Assembly (NCBI GenBank): GCA_022457155.1
Contig: JAJGOT010000030.1
Location: 992,001-1,056,000 of the forward strand
From: Cladopsammia gracilis
Taxonomy: Eukaryota; Cnidaria; Anthozoa; Scleractinia; Dendrophylliidae
Length of the DNA: 64,000 nt
Reading direction: 5' to 3'
Both the position numbers and the translations under genes were made by a program. Positions within the stretch are counted from its first letter, which is position 1. The number at the start of each line of letters is the position of its first letter. The notes beneath the pieces were generated by a model. The model had not been told where the DNA came from. It was given only the letters and a program-made list of their open reading frames with translations, and ran no database searches. Below, piece by piece: positions 1 to 11,667 of the stretch.

Positions 1-4
1 TCAC

Positions 5-116
5 CTTCGCAATCTTCACCACTCCATGCCGCCGTGCAAATACAGTGGAAGGCTTTCGAAGCTTCAGAAAAAGTACATGAGCCTGCATTTAAGCAGCCGG
101 CCAGCTGACAGTCGTG
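5..116 (-). CDS. Gene 2, exon 2: EGF-like domain
   Basis: On the minus strand the sequence follows a CTGCAG acceptor and reads HDCQLAGCLNAGSC, then a stretch ending HCICTAAWSGEDCE, with the six cysteines of a classical (non-calcium-binding) EGF domain. The exon enters in phase 0 and ends in phase 1 at a GTGA donor that touches the left edge of the window. The phase matches the end of the PAN exon at 1979, and the arrangement copies gene 1 (PAN exon, phase 0, EGF exon, phase 1). The gene continues beyond the window. It is too short for an isolated ORF call, so support is the cysteine pattern plus splice signals. Confidence 0.8.
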
Positions 117-1978
117 CTGCAGAAAAAAACACAGAACTGGGGTTGATTTTAGATGAGATCATAACTCCACGTTATGATCTCATACGCCTTGTGATTGACT
201 TATAATTAGGGACTCTGCAATAATTATCGAGGAGGGGGGGTTGAAAACCAGTGGGGGATTTCAAAACATACACCCCACAGCAAAAAAAAAAAAAAAAAAC
301 CGTTACGAGCAACCTTAGTTTATACTCTTAGAATCATCGTTCCGAAGAAAGAACTTCATAAATTTTGAATGAAAAAAGATGATGACTGTCTTTTCTGTGG
401 GGAACAAGCTCTATTGACCATACTTTTCTTGAATGCCAATTCACCAAACAATTTACTAAAACCTGTTTGCGCTCGCGATCGTTCAATGATACCAACAATG
501 TAAATTTCAACCCAAGCACTAAAGAGCTTATGTTTGGAACATAACCGCTTCTCTGTCACAAATAAAAATTCAATTACACGCTTTTATTCATTCGACGATA
601 TATTTACACGCAAAAACTTAACGGAGAAGCATTACTCCTTCCCGACTTTATAAGTAATTATAAGTAAACTCAAATTTCTAACTGACATGAGATTATGTCG
701 GGAAGGAGTTCTGCATCGAGAAAGTACCGCATCGACAAACTCTAGAGCTAGATGCCCTCCTCGCAGTTTGCCTCTTTCCGCTATCAAATTTATACGTTAA
801 TTAATTTTGTAATTTTATTATATACCTGAAAGACTGCGCTGGTAATATAGTTATTTAGTGCAGTGGAAAAATATAATTTTTTTCGGATTAAAAAAGGAAA
901 ATGGATGCTCAGGTTTTCGATAAAAGTTTAAATAGGGTCATTTCATGGAAGTGGTTGTGAAGAGAATAAACTATATGTTCCAAGCTTTTTTTTAAAAAAA
1001 AAAAAAAATCTAGATATAACAAAAGCCCGATTCTGATCATTATGTTATGTGGAAATAAGGAAACAGTTTTGGACATTTTGACATATGCTACAGCACAAAT
1101 AATTGTCATTGTTCCAAACTAATACTAATGCATTCGGATTCAAAAAAATAATGAAGGGAAACAATTGTGATGAGAGACGTGTCCAAGTTGTGATAATGAT
1201 AACTAATATTGCATGTAAAAATGCTTAGCCGTTTTATGAAATGTTTGAAACAGGAAAGAAACTCTAATATAGCAGACGTTTTACAATATAAATTTTAGTT
1301 CTTTTTTTCCTTCTTTAAGGATCTACTTGTTTGAAATTGAATGTTGTCTGGTTAAGAAAATTTATTAAACTGCGAGACGTCTCTTATTTTTCTTTTGGTT
1401 AGTCGAGTCGAGCGAGCACGCGCGCGCGTGGATCGAGGGCGTCAGCTCGAGGAAAGAAAAAATAAGAGTCTGCACTGTCTTCTTACTAAAAACGCGACGT
1501 CGGGTACTCAGATGCCGGACCAATAGAATTGCTTGGTTTGTAAGTGATGATTGATTGATTTTCTCTTTCCTCGGGTTGACGCACTCGATCCACGCGCCTC
1601 GGGGCTTCACCGCTCGCGCGCGTGTGCTCGCTCGACTCGACCAACTACACTGTAAAAGAAAAATAAGAGACGGCTCACAGTCTAGATGTCTAGCCGCAAC
1701 GTTCTTGCTCAGAGAATTGCAATATCTTGGTCATGCTAAAATACTCAGCAATTCTTTATTTTTATTTTTTTCACTTCAAGCATTTGACTGCTTAAAAATA
1801 TATAGAATGTTTTCTGGTTCATTAAATTTCCCTGATCTTTACAGTATAGCCGCAACTTTCTTGCTTAGATAATTGCTAAAACTTGTTCATGCTAAACTGA
1901 ACTCAGCAATTCGTTTTAAGGCTAAATCATGTAAATACATGTTATATTTTTTAAAAGAAATTATCTTTTTATACTAAC
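117..1978 (-). other. Gene 2 intron 1 with repeats
   Basis: No coding sequence seen. It holds an 11 bp-stem hairpin near 153-181, a short inverted repeat at about 637-708 (arms ACTCCTTCCCGAC), A-rich runs, a foldback repeat at 1375-1675 and a direct repeat (about 1690-1755 and 1848-1912, sharing TAGCCGCAAC and TCAGCAATTC). Confidence 0.6.
1375..1675. repeat. Foldback MITE, about 300 bp
   Basis: The left arm begins GAGACGTCTCTTATTTTTC and contains GTCGAGTCGAGCGAGCACG; the right arm contains the reverse complement and ends in AAAAATAAGAGACG. Arms are GC-rich and CpG-rich, unlike the surrounding intron. No coding capacity. Confidence 0.7.
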
Positions 1979-2326
1979 CTTCATGTCGCGAAACTGAATA
2001 TAAATAGTTTCTTTGTCATATCCCAAGTCTTCATCTTTTTGGATGGGGGACTCTGCGCCCCGCTCGTTCAACTCACAAACTCCTCTTTCTGTTTCGAGAC
2101 TAGAAACTTTGCGAAAATTCGTAGAAACGCATCGAGGGTGTCTTTGGCACTGCAATCCACAGGAAACCAGACTGACAGAGTGAAATGACTTGTAGGTGGA
2201 ACCTTTAAGCCGGCGATGATTCCGAGTTATAACGGGGGAAGACAGGTAGTCACCATCCCAAGCAAGCGTTTGAGGTATTATAATTTGACAACTTAAAACT
2301 AAAGCAAGGAAATATGGAGAGTCCAT
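1979..2326 (-). CDS. Gene 2, exon 1: signal peptide + PAN/apple domain
   Basis: The exon starts with a true ATG and encodes a hydrophobic leader (MDSPYFLALVLSCQ, then IIIPQTLA) with a likely cleavage before WDGDYL. A PAN/apple-like module follows: RRLKGSTYKSF, then SCGLQCQRHPRCVSTNF and a later GVCELNE, giving the C-x3-C-x5-C spacing and a distal Cys. The exon ends in phase 0 at MK|GTTAGT; the apparent ORF runs on for a few intron codons. A secreted or surface protein is inferred; PAN modules bind proteins or carbohydrates. It is a paralogue of gene 1, with the same module order. Placement at the far end of gene 1 suggests a tandem family. Confidence 0.82.
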
Positions 2327-2361
2327 GATAAGATAACTTACGCACTCTCCAATTTACGTGT

Positions 2362-2368
2362 TTTTATA
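2362..2368 (-). promoter_or_regulatory. Candidate TATA box of gene 2
   Basis: TATAAAA on the minus strand, 36-42 bp before the ATG at 2326. Transcription would start about 10-15 bp before the ATG, giving a very short leader. TATA boxes stand at comparable positions before the two related first exons at 49599 and 54490, which supports the call. Confidence 0.45.
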
Positions 2369-2475
2369 ATGCAACATAAAGTAACTTTGTAAATTCAAAC
2401 TACTGTTTACTTTTTACAGTCTAATTAAATTGAGAAGTTATCAATACGGCGAAGAAAGCAAATAATGTGATGTTT

Positions 2476-3130
2476 ATAGCGGAGCTCTCGCGTAGCTCCA
2501 TACTCGTAGAATCAGGCATAGAACCATGCCCGTCATTTTTCATGGTCATGGCTAGCGGAATACTTCGCGGGCGCGTCCGTCCGTCGCGCAGGGTTAGCTC
2601 GCGGGCGCGTCCGTCGCCCAGCATGCGAACACATGCGCGTACGTTTTCGTCTTATCGGAGTAACAATTTTTAATAACACACATTTAAAATATTCAAAATG
2701 GAAAGAGAAAGCTTTAAAGAATATACTCAGAAGCCGCTAAGGTGGAAAAAGAAGAGCTTTAAGGGATAAAATCTATCTTCGAGGAACTTCATACGTTTTT
2801 ATCAATGCGGGGCGATATTTCTTCTTCGGAAGTCAGAACCGAAGAATTGGAGCGGAGTTTTAAAGAATTTCCAAGCAGCCGAGGGACGTAAAGGTAAAAC
2901 AAATTATATTTTTCGATGGGGATTTATGTTCTTTGTGTTCTCGTTAGGTTTGGAGAAATGATTATAAAACGTGCTCAAATTCAGTCGCGTTGATATCTTG
3001 AATTTCATCGATGACGGCTCCTCGATGCGCTAATGGTACGCTTTTTGCTTTTAAACATAAACTATGGATATTTGAATAAAATTTTTCAAAAGAAGATTTT
3101 GTTGTCCATTTTTATATGTTTGTTCGTTCA
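2476..3130 (+). repeat. Dispersed repeat family R1, copy 1
   Basis: Begins TAGCGGAGCTCTCGCG, with GGTCATGGCTAGCGGAAT and several GCGGGCGCGTCC blocks, then AT-rich sequence with AAAGGTAAAACAAA and TTGAATAAAATTTTTC. The same order recurs at 5404 and, reversed, at 33870. The small ORFs across it are fortuitous. Confidence 0.75.
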
Positions 3131-3559
3131 TTACATAGGTTGAAAAGCGATTTTATGTCGATTTTTCTTTCGGCATTGTAATCTTTTTTTGTTTCTTGGC
3201 AATTATTGTAACCTTAACGTTTTTCTTGTAGTCATTTTATTTTATTCATTGAAGAAGTGAGGCCGTGCTTGACGAAATATTGTACAGTTGGCTTTGCTTG
3301 ATTATTTTCCTATTTTTGAATTTTCGCATTTTTTAATAGCCAAACCCAGGCTTTTCTCAAAGTATCATAACTGCAGGTTAATTAAAAAAAAAAACTCCGA
3401 AGAAACAAACAAAAACTATATGAACAATGCATATCATGGGTTTACATCACAACAAAACGCTTTGTGCTGACAGTAATAGTTTATTTTAAGCTGTTACAAG
3501 ATATAAATTGATAGCTTTCAAATAATTATCATGTATAGCTCTTATGATAGAAATGTAAA

Positions 3560-3789
3560 ATGATACATATTCTTATATTATGCTACTTTGAACGATTTTT
3601 AACGACTATTTTTACAACATCGTTGCTTTATGATTCGCGCCGTGTAACGCAACACGCTGGACGATTTTTAACGCAACAATTTTTTGAACCACTCAACATG
3701 TTGCCGCAACAAATTGTTGTGTTTAAAAATCGTTCGCGCGCTATTACACGGTGCCAGCTTTTTCCGTTAAGAATTGTTCCGTGTATCAT
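3560..3789. mobile_element. Small MITE with ATGATACA termini
   Basis: Terminal inverted repeats ATGATACA and TGTATCAT. Inside, ACGATTTTTAACG occurs at 3589 and 3661 and reversed near 3722, and CAACA/TGTTG words are repeated, so the element is built of internal short inverted words. Non-coding. Confidence 0.5.
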
Positions 3790-4776
3790 CACCTTAATCA
3801 GTTAATATTATGCAGCCAGCTTTTTTGTTTTTTGAATACAATGGTTAAATGCGTGTTTTAAAATACACGCACAAGAAAAAGCACAGAACACCAATATTTC
3901 AGCACCGTTTCCAAAGTATTTCGGCACGAGCCAGAATAGAATTTTGTACCAAATGCAGTAACGGGTCCTACCTCTGTTACCAATATTCGCACCCTTAAAA
4001 GTACAGAGTCAACACTGAAAAGACATTAACAATAATGGTTCTTATTGATCTCTTCTTTAACTCAATAAACTGATTAATTTCACTATTTGAGGACTTTTTG
4101 AAGACTCTCCTTGCTGCAGGAGTCACCGTGAAATGTTTCTGAAAATATCTCCACCATTTTCGGTTGTTACGCATGAGTATAAGCTCAATTTGATTCAGAT
4201 TCACCACGGCGCTGGTTGCACACTGTCCGTGTTTACACGAACATCTCCGTCATTTTGAAAATGAGGCAAACTGGTTGCCAAATATAATATTGTTTGCATA
4301 GGAAAAAAACACTAGGATGTGATCCATTTCAAACAATTTTTCGAAAAATTAAAATGGTGAAACATTTATTAATTGTAAACTTGGCACACTGTGATTTTTG
4401 TAAAATTTGTCAAAGGTCGGTGCCGAAATTATGGGGTTCCGTGCCGTTTGCAAATCGTGACTGTGCAAATTATCGGCGATTTTCGTTCCGCTTTCACGGT
4501 AATTTCATTTTGGAACGCTGTCGTATCAGCATTAAATCTGCCGTGCGGAGCCCCTCAAGGAACACTTGGCATGTTTTACTCTAACTTCTTATGTACGGGT
4601 ACACAAAAATCAATTTCGTTACCAAATCGCCCTTTAAATCGCGGACAAAACTCGTTGCTCCACATGCACTGAAAATCGCCTGTTGAAATTGCCCTTAAAA
4701 TAACAAAAAAAACATGTACATTTCAGAATATAACATAATTAACTCTAATAGTTGTAATACATATATAAACAATAAA
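3790..4776. other. Non-coding stretch
   Basis: Short frames at 3995-4207 and 4294-4672 have no recognisable domain, no splice context and unremarkable composition. Nothing further is supported. Confidence 0.4.
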
Positions 4777-5223
4777 GATCAAAGTCCGTAAGAACGGAGC
4801 ACCATATTTGCATGTAAGGCCGACTTATACGGCTGTCAAAGGTTAGTGATCAAAGTTCTAATTGATTTTTACATGTTAAAGAGTTTGATTGCAAATGGAA
4901 ACCGAGCAACAACATAACAGTCAATATTAAAGCAAGTGATAGTGATTCCAAGTCAATCTTGTTTGGATACATTTTTCAAATTAAGCGTGGGTTTTAGAAA
5001 TAAATAATTGATCCCAGTAATTATGTTAAGGGAATGAAATTACAGTTACAAACTTTTTAATACAGGCAGACGAAGCGGTAGGTTTGCGCAGGCGTATGAA
5101 AATCTTAAAAAGATCAGAAGACATGTTCTATATCTCTTTGTAATAATTCAAAGTGTTTGATCAAAGCGTTTGAAAGCATTTTATACGACAACACATTGTG
5201 ATCAAAGCATTCGTTGATCAAAG
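4777..5223. promoter_or_regulatory. Cluster of five TCF/LEF-type GATCAAAG sites
   Basis: The octamer GATCAAAG occurs at 4777, 4848, 5159, 5200 and 5216. The sites at 5159 and 5200 (GATCAAAGC) match the reverse complement of the extended Pangolin/TCF consensus SCTTTGATS. About 0.01-0.02 exact copies are expected by chance in 450 bp on both strands. The cluster lies 2.5-2.9 kb upstream of the gene 2 start. A Wnt-responsive enhancer is an inference from motif density only. Confidence 0.4.
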
Positions 5224-5403
5224 AAGCTTCATGACAGCGTAAACCGGTCCATTCTGCTTACAAAATACTGGGCTAAATACTATTCAAGTTAATTCAAATG
5301 TTAGTTTATACAGTGGGTATATGTGAATATGTAATAATTTTCTATGTTGCAGTCATGTGAAATTTAATTGGAAACTCCAATTCGTTATCTATTTAATTCT
5401 GAT

Positions 5404-7230
5404 AGCGGAGCTCAGCGGGCCGAAGGCCCGCGCGGAGCGCCATACTCATAGAACCAGAGAACCATAGAACCCATGCTCGTCATTTTTCATGGTCATGGCA
5501 GCGGAATGTTTCGCGGGCGCGTTGTGTGCTCGCCGCCGCTGTCCGCCGTCGCTTAGGGTTAACTCGCGGGCGCGTAGACCGTCGCAAAACATGCGCGTAT
5601 GACGCCACCCAACAACCGGGATCTTTGTAATTTCACGTCACCTGGGAAAACACTGCTGTGTTTAGCGGAGAAAACCGTTTAAATTAAAGTCGTTATTCTC
5701 CTGAATTTTTTCGCGGTTTGCTACTCAAGACAGGATACTAATTAAGGGATACTCAGAATCCGCTATCGTGGAAATAGAAGAGCTTTCAGAGATAAAATCT
5801 TGCTTCGAGGATGGGAGCAATGCGGGAAGATGTTTGTCACTTCGGGTTTCAGAACTGAAGAAGCGGAGATTTAAGGTGGCTCCATATTGTTCAGCCCTCT
5901 CGTCTTTTGCATTCCATTACAGTTAGCCCGATGGTGTGGCTAAAAATCTTTTACTTGAAAACAGTAAATTTTTTATCAGTCAACGAAGAGGTATCCAAAC
6001 GACGTCATCATTCGTTGCCATGGTAACGCGAAAAGAGGTAAAAATACGCTATTTTGGACCATTTGAGGCTAATAACTTATAAACTACACGGTGAAAGTTT
6101 TTGTTTTCGATATATTTTTGTTTACTTGGCAAGAGAAACATTTTAACAATTTTTTTAAAAAATTCTGTACATAGAATTCAGAGCTACCTTAAATTTATGT
6201 AAAAATGACATATCTCTGAATCCTATGTACAGATTTTTTTCAAAATTGGCACAAATGTTTGTTTTGTTTATAAGACGAAAATATATAAAAATCAAAAAAT
6301 TTCACCGAGCAGTTTTGAAGTTATTAGCCTCAAAAGGTTGAAAATGGGGTCTTTTCGGCCTCTTTTTACGTTGCCATGGTAACAAATTTTGATGTCGTAG
6401 CCACCTAAATTTGTTCATTGGTTAAGTGTTTACATATCTGTGCTAAACGTTTTCTCTTAACTTTACTGGTGTAGCTGTGATTTAATATCACAGATGTATC
6501 ATGATGGGAATGTTTAAACTATTATGAGCCACCTTAAACAATTTCCAAGCCGTGGAGGGACTTAAAGGTAAAACAAAATACATTTTTCGATGAGAATTTA
6601 TGTTGATATCAATCTGTGATTGACTTTTTTGTGTTCTCGCTAGTTTTCGGGGGAATTGTTTATAACGCGCTCAATTAAATTCAGTTGTTTTGATTTCTTT
6701 CATCGGAGACATCTCGGCCTCGATGAGCTCTTAATGGTTCGCGTTTTGCTTTTAAACATAAGCTTATGGAGATTTGAATAAAATTTTTCGAAAGAAGATT
6801 GTGTTGTCCATTTTTATGTGTTTGTTCATTCATTACATAGGTTGAAAAGCGATTTTATGTAAACAAAACAAAACAAGACTTGGATTTTATAGTTGTAAAC
6901 TTCACTCGCGTGGTCTTATGCAAATATGTTTGTGTATTTTTTTGTTTCTCGGACAATCAGTTTCTCGGACAATTTTTATAAGCAGCAGGTGTATTTTATT
7001 TGGAAATTAGTCGTACTAATTATTCTAGACGAAGGAAAAGTTGTTTTTGTGAACTTTTGTACGGTCTATTGTACTGTGCAAACGGTCGCGTAAGTCTGTT
7101 TTTGAGAATTGCTAAAATTTAAAGATAGCCCGGTCGTCAATTTTATTCTTGTGCTTCCGACCTTTCACCTCAGTTAAGTTTATCATCGGCTTTCTGTTCA
7201 AAGAGCGACGCTGTTAGGCTCAGGCTATCT
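5404..7230 (+). repeat. Dispersed repeat family R1, longest copy
   Basis: Begins GATAGCGGAGCTCAGCGGG and follows copy 1 through the GCGGGCGCGT blocks, the TTCGAGGA segment and TTGAATAAAATTTTTCG. It extends to TTCTGTTCAAAGAGCGACG and GTTAGGCTCAGGCTATC, which also bound the reversed copy at 32930. It is interrupted by a TTAA-flanked insertion at 5875-6533. Confidence 0.75.
5875..6533. mobile_element. TTAA-flanked MITE (piggyBac-type target site)
   Basis: 659 bp between direct TTAA copies at 5871-5874 and 6534-6537, with inverted termini GGTGGCTC and GAGCCACC. Comparison with R1 copy 1 near 2870 shows the uninterrupted sequence, so the boundaries are fixed by an empty-site paralogue. The inside is largely palindromic (GTTGCCATGGTAAC at both ends of an inner inverted repeat). 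No transposase. TTAA duplication is characteristic of piggyBac-type transposases. Confidence 0.75.
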
Positions 7231-9344
7231 ATATATATTAGCGTTGCTATAGGAACTGAAGGTTTTAAAAACTCTGTCGCCAACAAGCCTGGTTCATTGG
7301 CCTGGTAAACACGGATTTCTGGGTTGCTGGGACAACATGGCTGTTTTTATCCTATAATATTGATATCCGGGAGAACTTTTATATGTATGGTATTGGTTTC
7401 TAACCAATGGAAGTATAATACGGTGCCTTTATATTTAATAATTGACTGTGCGATGGACATGTGCGCTTGGCGCATATCACATGACATCATTTTTAGTTCG
7501 TCTTCGTCTTGTATACACGCTACTGCTCTTTCCCACCCGCGGGCCGCATCGGCGGGCACAGATTCGGTCTTATCTTATCCAGGTACCCCTTGATGCGGCT
7601 TTGCTTTAACCGGCAAACAATAAATATGGTTTTGTATATTTCCCAGTGTATTTAATCGAATCCTCAGATTAACCGCGAAGAATTATAATCTATAGAAGGC
7701 TATGTGCGACGCAAATGGGTTACGGTTTTGAGTCGCTTTGGTCAGAAAATGAGTATCGATTTAGGAGTCAGGTTTCAATTTCTCTGGGGTCGGGTCTAAA
7801 AATGGGTAAGGGTGTAAATAGGCGTCGCACAAATATACCGAGAATTTTTCGTTGGTGATCATATAAAAATCAGTCTTTAAATAAACTGGCATGATTTCTA
7901 TTTCTTACGATCGATCGTCAAATATCGGTAACCAACACTAATACGTACTTATATAATCACATATTTTATTTCTATATAATCACAGATTTTAGATCTCATT
8001 GGCAAAATGAGCTGCAAACTGCTTCGTCCAAACGCGTCGCTCCAGTTTTCCTGAGTTTCACTGGCGTTTGGGGACGAGGCAGAAAGGGAAATGTCAAGTA
8101 ACTGAAGTTTTACTGAAGTTTACTGAATAACTGCTATTATAACTTATTACTCCTAAATTGAATTTCTAATGGAGGTTACAAATGCAATGAAGGTGCATGA
8201 TGCCTAGACGCGACACATTGATTTTGATCTGTGTGAGATCGATCCGTTTTCTGCTTAGAGTTTATTGGTTACATGTGTACGTGCACTGTTTGCGTGGCTG
8301 GAACAACTTAGTGTCTCCTTGTGGAATTTGTTCCTTTTCAAAAGGTTTGGAAATAAATCACCTGAGTGTCTTTTTATGGTTGTCTTTTTATTTTTTAACT
8401 CAGTGTCTTTTTATGGGCGATGATCCATTTTCAGGAGGTCACAAAATGGAACAACTGTGGCCACCCTCTTTTGAAGCAGTAGACAACGTCCTTCTACTTA
8501 ACAATTATGTTATGATCGAGCTCGAGATTTCTATCGAGTGATAATTGACGAGACTGCACACCTTAAATTATTTACAAAATGGTACGGAAAGAGAAACGGA
8601 AAAGGTTTGCCATTTACACAGGCGAGAAAAGCACATAGCCAGTTATTAAGGGACTGGGAATTTTGGTCATAAATACTCCCCCTCCCAGGGAAGGTAACAT
8701 AAGCCATTTTTGAGGTAGCTGGAGGCTCACATTAATGTTTTACCCCTAAGAGGTACCAATCTTTCTGAAAAGTTATTCCAAGCTGTCTGAGAATATTTTT
8801 CTGGCTTAATATCCTAAAATGTATCAAAATAACCCTTGCAGTGGTCACTCTCGAATCCCATCCTTAATTTTCACAAACAATGGAATTGTTACACCAAAAA
8901 GGTACGACGATCACATTCGTCACTTTTATGTGGAAATTTCCCCCACCCCCTCCCCCTCCCTACCTGGATAAATACTCGATATGCTGTTACAAAGCTGTTC
9001 CTTAAAAAAAATATTATTTTCAGTTGGCCGTGTGATTTTCATTACTCTTCAGACGTGTATAACTGATTTCAGCGGATGTAAATCTCTTGAATTTCAATAA
9101 GCTGTTTGAGGTAATAATTCTTGGACTAAACAACTACCAAGCTTCTAACGATGTATTTTAAGAGCGAAAAGATTTCATCAGCTTAATTCGAAACAATGCA
9201 AAGGACATTTCGTGAACTTTATAAGCTCATTTATCGGCAATCAGATTACTACAACAGTTCAAGGAATTTACATATTTAAACTAAAGTTTAGTTTCATTTC
9301 TGTCTTTTATATAAGTTCAGCAAAATACTGTTAGTGTACGTTGT
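7231..9344. other. Non-coding stretch downstream of gene 1
   Basis: No exon-like sequence recognised on either strand. Frames at 7324-7593, 8197-8541 and 8836-9066 lack domains. The stretch 7690-7830 resembles a decayed repeat with GGTTACGGTTTTGAG. Confidence 0.4.
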
Positions 9345-9489
9345 TAGAGTGATTACATTTAACCCGTGAAACACAATCTAACAATTAGCGTGTGATAGTC
9401 CAAATTAAACAAAAGAAAACAATGGAATTATTGTCTAATAGTGCGTACTATTCTACTAACTATTTTACGGGTTAACCGTAATCACTCTA
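9345..9489. mobile_element. MITE, 145 bp
   Basis: Termini TAGAGTGATTAC and GTAATCACTCTA, followed inward by TTTAACCCGT and its complement ACGGGTTAA. Non-coding, about 180 bp downstream of the gene 1 stop codon. Confidence 0.7.
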
Positions 9490-9570
9490 TAAGGAAAATA
9501 TAAATATTGATTATTTAGATTGTAACAAGTTTTGTTTAGTCCGTATACTGTATATTCTCGTTTAGCTTTG

Positions 9571-9614
9571 TTTATTATCTCTAGAAGTTTGATATTTAAT
9601 TGATAGATTTTATT
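9571..9614 (-). promoter_or_regulatory. Candidate polyadenylation signals of gene 1
   Basis: AATAAA occurs on the minus strand at 9609-9614 and 9571-9576, about 56 and 94 bp past the stop codon at 9670-9672. Confidence 0.4.
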
Positions 9615-9669
9615 TTTGTTCTTACTTTAGATAAATCCGAGGAGTAGTATTAAGTTAAGAAGTAAGTGT

Positions 9670-10283
9670 TTATGCTGTGCCATAGCACTTAAATTTACCC
9701 AGTGTGTGGTAACCTTGCTCGTTGCTCCCGCCAGTATCCCCAAACCTGAGCTGTTTTACTGGAAGTTTTGTTTTGTCAGTAAGGAGACCGCTGTCTTCAC
9801 GCCATACATTGTCATTCTTATCACAGTTGCAACCATGTCTGGAGTCTGCACATGAATTGGTCATCCCGCATGTGCAATTACCACTCCCAGGTGATGCTCC
9901 ACCCCAGTACTTCATCTTAGTAGAATCACGTGACACCCACCAGGCAAATCCGCCATTGATGAAAATTCTTGAATGATGACACTCATACTTGATAAACTGC
10001 TGACAGTGCGAGGAGATTCCGGTGAGACTCGCCAGCTGAGACAGACTCGCTCCTGTGTAATTAATGTTACGTGAGTAACACCCTGGATCTTCACATCCCT
10101 GGACATGTGTTCTGTTTTCACTGTCGTGACTGATGACTGTCACGCCAACTCCGTTCTTGTCAGTCATGTTACAAAAAGCGGTAAATGGTGCCAGACCTTC
10201 TTCGCCATCAGGATCAATGACGTAATTTCCACTTGCTGCTGTGGGGTCCAACATCTTCAAATTGCTGCATGAATTAGCAAACG
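9670..10283 (-). CDS. Gene 1 terminal exon: fibrinogen-related C-terminal domain
   Basis: Entered in phase 1 after TTATCTTCAG, matching the phase 1 end of cbEGF exons. About 204 residues: [35 protein letters not shown], then [60 protein letters not shown], a [22 protein letters not shown] block, [13 protein letters not shown] and [11 protein letters not shown] before the stop. This is the fibrinogen-related module of the contactin-associated-protein/neurexin type widespread in cnidarians; the usual vertebrate ligand-pocket form is not obvious. It is the C-terminus: no transmembrane segment follows, so secretion is inferred. Confidence 0.9.
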
Positions 10284-11632
10284 CTGAAGATAAAAGTTCA
10301 TAATTAACCATTCAATTCCTTGTCCCAGTTATTCAATTATCCACTTCGCACACCTCCCGCTACTAAAATGAAAATGTGCGACTTCTACAATTAAAAATGA
10401 TTGACTGCTACAACTGACTCAGAGGCGACTGGGGACGCCAACGCTATGGAATGCTCTTCCTTTAGAACTCAGAAGCCTGAACAGTATTGACTGTTTTAAG
10501 AAACATTTGAAAACCTATCTTTTAAAGAAAGCTTTTATATGTGAATCATTTAAATTTTTACTTGATGATTATCTCTGACTCAGAGGCGACTGGGGACGCC
10601 AACGCTATGGAATGCTCTTCCTTTGGAACTCAGAAGCCTGAACAGTATTGAAATTCACACAAAAAGTGAGGGGGTGGTCTATCTTTTGAGTCTTTATCCA
10701 TAAGAACGAAAAACTTTGGCAGAATAAACAGTTTGCAAATATGGTCATTTTGGTACGCAGAAAATATGGAAATTAAATCACGTGACTTGTCAGGGCCATT
10801 TTGAAAAATCTTATACACAAAATGGGAACACTTTTTACTATTTCCTGGAATCTGCCATCAGCGTTATGATTTTAAGGCCACAAGGTAGATCATTTCTGTG
10901 CTTGGAAACTTTAAGATAATTTAAAAGAAAGGCAGGAAAAACGAAATAACTGTTATGGGGGACTGGGCACTAGTACAAAGTGCCGTTTATTTTCAAAAGT
11001 AATGAAATATTCAACAATTTCCAAGCACAGATCTTTTGTCGCTCCTCCTAGGATTTATCTGGTAGTAGTGAAGTTTATTTACAGTTGTCATAAACTGTTC
11101 CCATCTTTGATTTTGGTTTTTGTGGCCGTATCAAGTCACGTGACCTAATTTGCATATCTTCTATATGCTAAAATTACTGCATTTGCAAACTCTTCAGTAT
11201 TTCAAAGTTTTATGTTTTTATGGCTAAAGCCTCCGAAGATGGACCACCCCATACCTTTTTTTGAAAATAACTGTTGACCCATGCCTCAATATACCTGAGT
11301 GTTTTAAGAAACATTTGGAAACCTATCTTTTAAAGAAAGCTTTTATATGTGAATAATTTAAATTTTTCCTTGATGATTATCTCTTATTATATTATACTTG
11401 ATGATTAACTCTTATTATATTATATCAATTACGTAATTTAGTTAGTGTTTTAGAATATTTTAACAATGTTTTTACCTTTACTAATTATCTCTTATTATAT
11501 TATGTCATCAAATGAAGAATGATCCTCGCAGTTGTGAACGCAATTTAAGCAATTGCGAAAAGAAGCCTGAAAAAAATTCAGGACTTCAACGGGGTTCGAA
11601 CCCGTGACCTCGCGATACCGGTGCGATACTCT

Positions 11633-11667
<35 letters not shown>

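Noticed and set aside
11581..11652. Functional tRNA gene (anticodon GGT)
   Set aside because: Mismatch in the anticodon stem, C at position 33, and a SINE head and tail surround it.
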